Assembly: GCA_938085045.1 (NCBI GenBank)
Contig: CALKGI010000082.1
Location: forward strand, 1 to 38,635
From: an uncultured Alteromonadaceae bacterium
GTDB lineage: Bacteria; Pseudomonadota; Gammaproteobacteria; Enterobacterales; Alteromonadaceae
DNA length: 38,635 bases
Direction of reading: 5' to 3'
Shown here: positions 34,377 through 38,635 of the stretch, in pieces
Numbering within the stretch: position 1 is the stretch's first letter
Layout: each line of letters opens with the position of its first letter
Program-made: the position numbers and the translations under genes
The notes under the pieces: generated by a model
What the model was told of the DNA's origin: nothing
The model's database searches: none
What the model saw: the letters and a program-made list of their open reading frames with translations, nothing else

Positions 34377-35861
34377 TTATGGAATATAGCCATCGTGTAA
34401 GGGCATACCTCTAAAGCTATTTGTGGTGTTTGATTCTGGTGGCATTACCCCCGGAAACTCTATCAAAACTATACCGCCATTGGTGGCGGTGAGCGCGGAG
34501 GTTTCTGCGTAGAGTATGTCTAAAACGCCATTGCCATTTAGGTCTCCTAATGCAGGCGTGCCTGACGAGAACGACATGTTGTTGGTCAGTGCTGTTGAAC
34601 CATCAGTGCCATCTAATACCACCAAAGAAGATTCGTTTAGTGTGCCAAACAGGCCGTCTATATTAATTGTAAATACATCAGCTGTTTGGTCGCCATTATA
34701 ATCAGCTACTACCAATGAAGAAGATATTAGGGTGTTGAAGTCATGCTTCCACATGATTTCGCCATTAAGCCCGTTTATGGCGATTACTTGGCTGACGGCT
34801 AAGTCGTAAGTGTCGGGTAGGCTCCAATTTAGCGAAGCAAAGGCGTTGATCACATCTAAAGTACCATCGCCATTGAGGTCGGCCATTGCTGGGTTACTGG
34901 TGGCATAAAGTTGGTCAGAATTGGCCTGCCATTTCACTTCGCCTTCTAATGACATGGCTATTGTCGCACCGCAATAATCTGAGTTAATAACTTCTGGAAT
35001 GCCATCATTTGTGATATCAGCAAACACTGGCGAGGCTACCCAACCAGCGATTTGGCAAGTGCTGGGTACTTCTGAAACAACAGAGAAGGTTTTGTCGGTT
35101 TCATCGAAAGTTAAGACAAATATTGAGCCAGGTAGGGTTTCTCCACCTGAGGCTATGGCCAAATAAAGCTCGCCTGAAGGGGCGCGATATAGGGCTGGTG
35201 TGGTATAAACCTCTCGCATTGCAGGCTCAATCCAACTGGCGATGATTTGTCCTGACAAGTCAATGGCAAACAGTTTACCCACTAAACGTTCGATACCGCC
35301 GCCACCACCGCTGGTGAAAAATACGGTTGATGGAGTGGCTGTTTCAGCTGCTGCTGAGTAGGTGTTACCTAGTAATGCGGCATCTGGGTTGACGGTGTTA
35401 AAATGCCAAATCGGCTCGCCACTAACGCCATTAAGGGCGACTAAATCTTTGGTGCGACCGCCAGTTAGTATATCAAGCACGCCATCGTCGTTTACATCTA
35501 CGCATAAAGGGTAGGCATAACTGGCATCGCCCGGTGCACTTTGCCACCGAACTTCGCCACTATCACCTTCGATAACCGCTAAAAAGCTCAGCTCTGGGCC
35601 GTCGACAACAGCAACAGGCACTATGCCTTCGAGTTTGCCGTCATTGTCGAGATCGCAAAAGGTGGCTGACCCTTCAAAACCGGCTGCGTCTACCGGTACT
35701 GCCCATTTCACTAATTCGCCCGTTGGTACTGTGTAGGCTGATGTGTCTACCGGTGGTGGCGTTGGGGTTGGTACGTCAGGTGTGGTTGGGGTGGTGCTGG
35801 AGCCTGAGCCGCCGCAACCAACCAGTAATAGTAAGGTGATGCTGGCAATAAATGCTTTCAT
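34377..35861 (-). CDS. FG-GAP/VCBS-type repeat lipoprotein
   Basis: A surface or periplasmic lipoprotein of 494 residues. The N-terminus FIASITLLLLVGC is a lipobox with Cys, followed by a Gly/Ser/Thr/Pro-rich linker (GSGSSTTPTTPDVPTPTPPP). The rest is a beta-propeller-like array of calcium-binding loops: DLDNDGKLEGI, DVNDDGVLDIL, DITNDGIPEVI, DLNGDGTLDVI, DYNGDQTADVF and DLNGNGVLDIL, each beginning with the DxxxDG pattern. Each blade also has a VALNG- or VIDGTDGS-like strand, as in PQQ-like and FG-GAP propellers. Such proteins bind ligands or partners; no enzyme motif is visible. It is convergent with the POT gene. Confidence 0.85.
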   Translation of the reverse strand: MKAFIASITLLLLVGCGGSGSSTTPTTPDVPTPTPPPVDTSAYTVPTGELVKWAVPVDAAGFEGSATFCDLDNDGKLEGIVPVAVVDGPELSFLAVIEGDSGEVRWQSAPGDASYAYPLCVDVNDDGVLDILTGGRTKDLVALNGVSGEPIWHFNTVNPDAALLGNTYSAAAETATPSTVFFTSGGGGGIERLVGKLFAIDLSGQIIASWIEPAMREVYTTPALYRAPSGELYLAIASGGETLPGSIFVLTFDETDKTFSVVSEVPSTCQIAGWVASPVFADITNDGIPEVINSDYCGATIAMSLEGEVKWQANSDQLYATSNPAMADLNGDGTLDVINAFASLNWSLPDTYDLAVSQVIAINGLNGEIMWKHDFNTLISSSLVVADYNGDQTADVFTINIDGLFGTLNESSLVVLDGTDGSTALTNNMSFSSGTPALGDLNGNGVLDILYAETSALTATNGGIVLIEFPGVMPPESNTTNSFRGMPLHDGYIP

Positions 35862-36074
35862 GGTATATTCCGCAAATAGTGGGTAAAAGTTTCGGTACTT
35901 TTCGAGCGGCCAACACTATACCACTAAAAAGGCATTGGCAATTAAATCAGTTGTATTGAGGCTCGTTTGTAGCAGGTTTGCACGATAGGGTAATAGTGGC
36001 CAATAAACAATGGCATCCATTTTGAATTATGACTACACTCGAACCATATTAATGAGAAGAAAAGGGAAACCTCC

Positions 36075-36587
36075 ATGTTGACCATGATAGCCAAGTTATT
36101 GGCTGCGCTAAATTCTGAAAGCTCTCCCAGACAAATTGCCCTAGCCATTGCGCTGGGCATGATTGTGGGCTTAACGCCATTACTAAGTATGCATAACATA
36201 CTGATTTTGTTATTGGCTTTTGTTATTAGGGTTAATTTGAGCGCGTTCTTTTTGTGCGTAGGGGCATTCTCTGGTTTGGCCTTTTTTACTGCGGCTCCTT
36301 TTGCTTCGATAGGTGAGTCGATGCTCAATAACCCTGCGATGGCTGACTTTTGGACTGGCTTGTATCAGGTCTCTTTTTTAAAGTTATCTCACTTTCATCA
36401 TACGCTCACGTTGGGGTCGTTGGTGGCTTCCTTGGTGTTGTTTTTACCGTTACTTTTTATCAGCACATATTTGATTGAACGTTATCGCCATCATATGAAA
36501 ACCTTTGTCGAAAAATTCAAAATTGTGCAAACCTTAAAGTCTTCGCGGTTGTATCAGTTGTATGCCAACTTCAGTGGAGGGTCGTAA
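36075..36587 (+). CDS. TIGR03546-like membrane protein
   Basis: Function unknown. The 170 residues hold three or four hydrophobic segments; the first half (IALAIALGMIVGLTPLLSMHN) resembles the TIGR03546 family, which is encoded next to TIGR03545 in many gammaproteobacteria. Here the two genes are separated by one base (stop 36585-36587, next ATG 36589), so they are certainly co-translated. The start ATG 36075 follows AAGGGAAA. A role in the envelope is likely from the membrane topology and the partner. Confidence 0.8.
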   Translation: MLTMIAKLLAALNSESSPRQIALAIALGMIVGLTPLLSMHNILILLLAFVIRVNLSAFFLCVGAFSGLAFFTAAPFASIGESMLNNPAMADFWTGLYQVSFLKLSHFHHTLTLGSLVASLVLFLPLLFISTYLIERYRHHMKTFVEKFKIVQTLKSSRLYQLYANFSGGS

Positions 36588-36588
36588 A

Positions 36589-38466
36589 ATGACGGACAAT
36601 AAAACAGAGCAAAATAACGCTGATGAACAGCAAATTGAAGCTAAAAACAAAGCTCAAGCGCAACAGGCACCCCAAGAACAAGATGAGCAAAAAAAACAGG
36701 GTTATTTTCGCTGGCAAGGGTTGGTGGGGTTTTTCGCTGTATTATCGTTAATTATGGGCGTGTTGGTGATTTACGCTGGCGATTTGATAAAACTGGGTAT
36801 TGAAGAGGGCGGCAGCCACTATTGGGGCGCTGAGGTCAATGTTACTGATGTTGAGGTGACTTGGTCGCCGTTTAAAATTGCAGTGAATGGCTTTGAGGCA
36901 ACCGACCCTGCAACGCCTACTCAAAATATTGTGGCTTTTGAACAGGCCAGAGTCAGTATGGATTTGTGGCAATCTATTGTGGGCAAAACCTTGATTCACT
37001 CGGTTGATATCAAGCAGGTGGATTTGAACAAAGCACGGCAATATCCGGGCAAGGTCACCATTAAACCTGATGCTGGCAAAGGCGCTGGCGAAGACACTTC
37101 TGTGCTTGAAGATACCATGGCGGCGTTGCCTACGGTTGATGAATTACTGGCTCGCAGCGATTTGAAAACGGCTCAGGCTGGGGTTAGGTTGTTAGAAACT
37201 TATAAAACTGAAAAGGTGGCAATAAAAGCGTTAGCCGAAAAGCTGCCTGATCAGGCCAAAATTGCCCAATATCAGCGCATGGTTAAGGTCATATCTGACA
37301 CCGACACCAGCTCGCCACAGGCGTTAATTAAGGCAACTGAAGAGCTAAATAAACTTAAAAAACAATTTGAAGCCGATAAAGTGTTGCTAAAAGAAGCGAA
37401 AAAGCAGCTAAAAATCAGTAAAGATAATATCTCGGTAGTGCTTAAGGATGTTAAAAACGCACCACAACAAGATTGGGCTATGTTGTCTGAGAAATATCAG
37501 CTTAACGAAGGTGGTGCGCAAAACTTTACTGAGTTGATTTTTGGTCAGCAGGCCAAAGCGTATTTTCAACAGGCCAGTGAATTGTACGAAATAATAAAAC
37601 CGATGCTCGACAAAATGAATAAAAGCGACAGTGCGCCGCCTGTAGAAGAGAACTATGAAAAAGGTCGCTTTGTGCATTTTGTTGAAGAGAATCCGATGCC
37701 CGACTGGTTGGTCGAAAAGACGCATATTAGTATGAATCTCGACCAAGGGGGTTTTGTTATCGAGATAGACGAATTGAACGCGCAGCATTGGATTCGTAAC
37801 AAGTCGACTCTGATGACAGTTAAAAGCACCAACTTGCTCGGTATGGGCGCATTAGATTTGAACGCCGATGTGTTTATGCAGCAAAAAGACGGCTTGCGAG
37901 TCAAATCTGATTGGGATGTGAAAGGGTTGTCTTTTAAACAGCTGCCTATTACCGACAGCAAAAACTTTAAGTTGGTGTTGGCTGAGTCGAAGCTGGATGT
38001 TAAAGGTTCGGCGGGTTATGCCAATCAAAAGCTCGAAAACAACAATCACTTGGCGTTTAGTGATAGCGCATTTGAGGGCAGTGCAGACAGTTCTATTGGT
38101 CAGGCTGTGGTCGATATTTTGTCTGAGATGAACACTTTGTCGGTCGATATTGGTGCCAACGGAGATGTCACTTCGCCTGATTTGAGCATTCGTTCAGGGT
38201 TAGATACGCAGTTGATGAGCGCCATTAAAAAGCGCGCCAAAGTCGAACTTGAAAAGTTCAAAGGCAAGGCGATGACGGCTATGCAGCAAAAAGTAGCCGA
38301 ACAAATCAATGCAAATGTGGGCGGTGAGCAAGATTTGTCGGCCTTTGACGGTGACTTTAGTCAACTTGATAAACAGCTTGAGGAGTTGATGAAAAGTAAA
38401 CTGGCTGCCAAGGCAACAGACGGTATAAAAGACAAATTAAAGAAAAAGCTTGGTGATTGGTTCTGA
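36589..38466 (+). CDS. TIGR03545-like AsmA-type membrane-anchored protein
   Basis: Function unknown. The 625 residues start with a charged, Gln/Glu-rich tail, one membrane anchor (WQGLVGFFAVLSLIMGVLVI), and then a long periplasmic part with an AsmA-like N-terminal region (VNVTDVEVTWSPFKIAVNGFEA), coiled-coil segments (EELNKLKKQFEADKVLLKEA) and a C-terminal amphipathic helical tail (MQQKVAEQINAN). It matches TIGR03545 in size and partner. GGAGG at 36576-36580 precedes ATG 36589; the upstream start at 36562 lies inside the previous gene and is less likely. Pairing with a small multipass protein suggests an envelope assembly or lipid-related complex (inference). Confidence 0.8.
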   Translation: MTDNKTEQNNADEQQIEAKNKAQAQQAPQEQDEQKKQGYFRWQGLVGFFAVLSLIMGVLVIYAGDLIKLGIEEGGSHYWGAEVNVTDVEVTWSPFKIAVNGFEATDPATPTQNIVAFEQARVSMDLWQSIVGKTLIHSVDIKQVDLNKARQYPGKVTIKPDAGKGAGEDTSVLEDTMAALPTVDELLARSDLKTAQAGVRLLETYKTEKVAIKALAEKLPDQAKIAQYQRMVKVISDTDTSSPQALIKATEELNKLKKQFEADKVLLKEAKKQLKISKDNISVVLKDVKNAPQQDWAMLSEKYQLNEGGAQNFTELIFGQQAKAYFQQASELYEIIKPMLDKMNKSDSAPPVEENYEKGRFVHFVEENPMPDWLVEKTHISMNLDQGGFVIEIDELNAQHWIRNKSTLMTVKSTNLLGMGALDLNADVFMQQKDGLRVKSDWDVKGLSFKQLPITDSKNFKLVLAESKLDVKGSAGYANQKLENNNHLAFSDSAFEGSADSSIGQAVVDILSEMNTLSVDIGANGDVTSPDLSIRSGLDTQLMSAIKKRAKVELEKFKGKAMTAMQQKVAEQINANVGGEQDLSAFDGDFSQLDKQLEELMKSKLAAKATDGIKDKLKKKLGDWF

Positions 38467-38635
38467 TAGCTGACATGGCAATCGTAGGGGCCATCCCAAT
38501 GCCATTAAGTTTAGCAACTCTTCAGTGTTGGTTCCGTATTAACTGCGGGGCCATGCTCATATTGCGTTACCTCTCCAGTTAAAATCCCAGCCATCCACTG
38601 TAATCTACTGCCAATACGTTGATTGTTTTTGTGCA
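38467..38635. other. Terminal intergenic stretch
   Basis: No gene, repeat or regulatory site that I can support. The next feature lies beyond the window. Confidence 0.5.

Overview
The window is chromosomal DNA, most likely from a marine gammaproteobacterium of the Alteromonadales. I infer this from the overall gene set, the SLC45-type sugar symporters, the lipoprotein GH13 amylases, the TIGR03545/TIGR03546 pair and the moderate GC content; no rRNA or other marker gene is present to confirm it. The core is an alpha-glucan (starch, maltodextrin, glycogen) locus, with mobile and selfish DNA on the left and defence or regulatory genes on the right.

Layout. 1-2106: a group II intron, 5' end cut by the window edge, encoding its reverse transcriptase/maturase. 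2119-3281: a HExxH-motif protein gene bracketed by nested inverted repeats of a GGGGTCAGAG family. 3302-3876: a HigBA toxin-antitoxin pair. 3959-10007: two MFS disaccharide/maltodextrin symporters, an SDR oxidoreductase and a lipoprotein alpha-amylase on the plus strand. 10319-10732: a GNAT acetyltransferase. 21948 down to 10868, minus strand: glgP, glgB, glgX, malQ, a second nested inverted repeat, and a second lipoprotein alpha-amylase. 22123-23712: two genes each broken by one in-frame stop (YhcG/DUF1016 nuclease and HicB antitoxin). 25846 down to 23764: a LacI-type regulator and a DUF481 outer-membrane-type protein. 26135-29049: a large exported protein of unknown function and a YdjM-like membrane protein. 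29084-32684: a Fic protein with a winged-helix N-terminus, a four-unit 40-bp palindrome array, and a divergent Septu-like PtuAB pair. 32800-38466: a POT-type transporter, an FG-GAP-like lipoprotein, and the TIGR03546/TIGR03545 pair.

How the genes work together. The lipoprotein amylases would cut alpha-glucan outside the cytoplasm, the two MFS proteins would import the products, and MalQ, GlgX, GlgB and GlgP would rebuild, branch, debranch and phosphorolyse glucan in the cytoplasm. Palindromes with a TACGTA core lie in front of both glgP (two copies, 30 bp apart) and the first transporter (one copy). They link the divergent arms into one probable regulon, most simply of the LacI-type protein encoded at 24812-25846.

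The most unusual signals are: (a) two nested inverted-repeat elements with the same spacing, one nearly empty and one carrying a gene; (b) the tandem palindrome array between the Fic gene and PtuAB; (c) an abrupt reversal of G/C strand bias inside the first amylase gene near 9600; and (d) two neighbouring genes each interrupted by a single nonsense codon.
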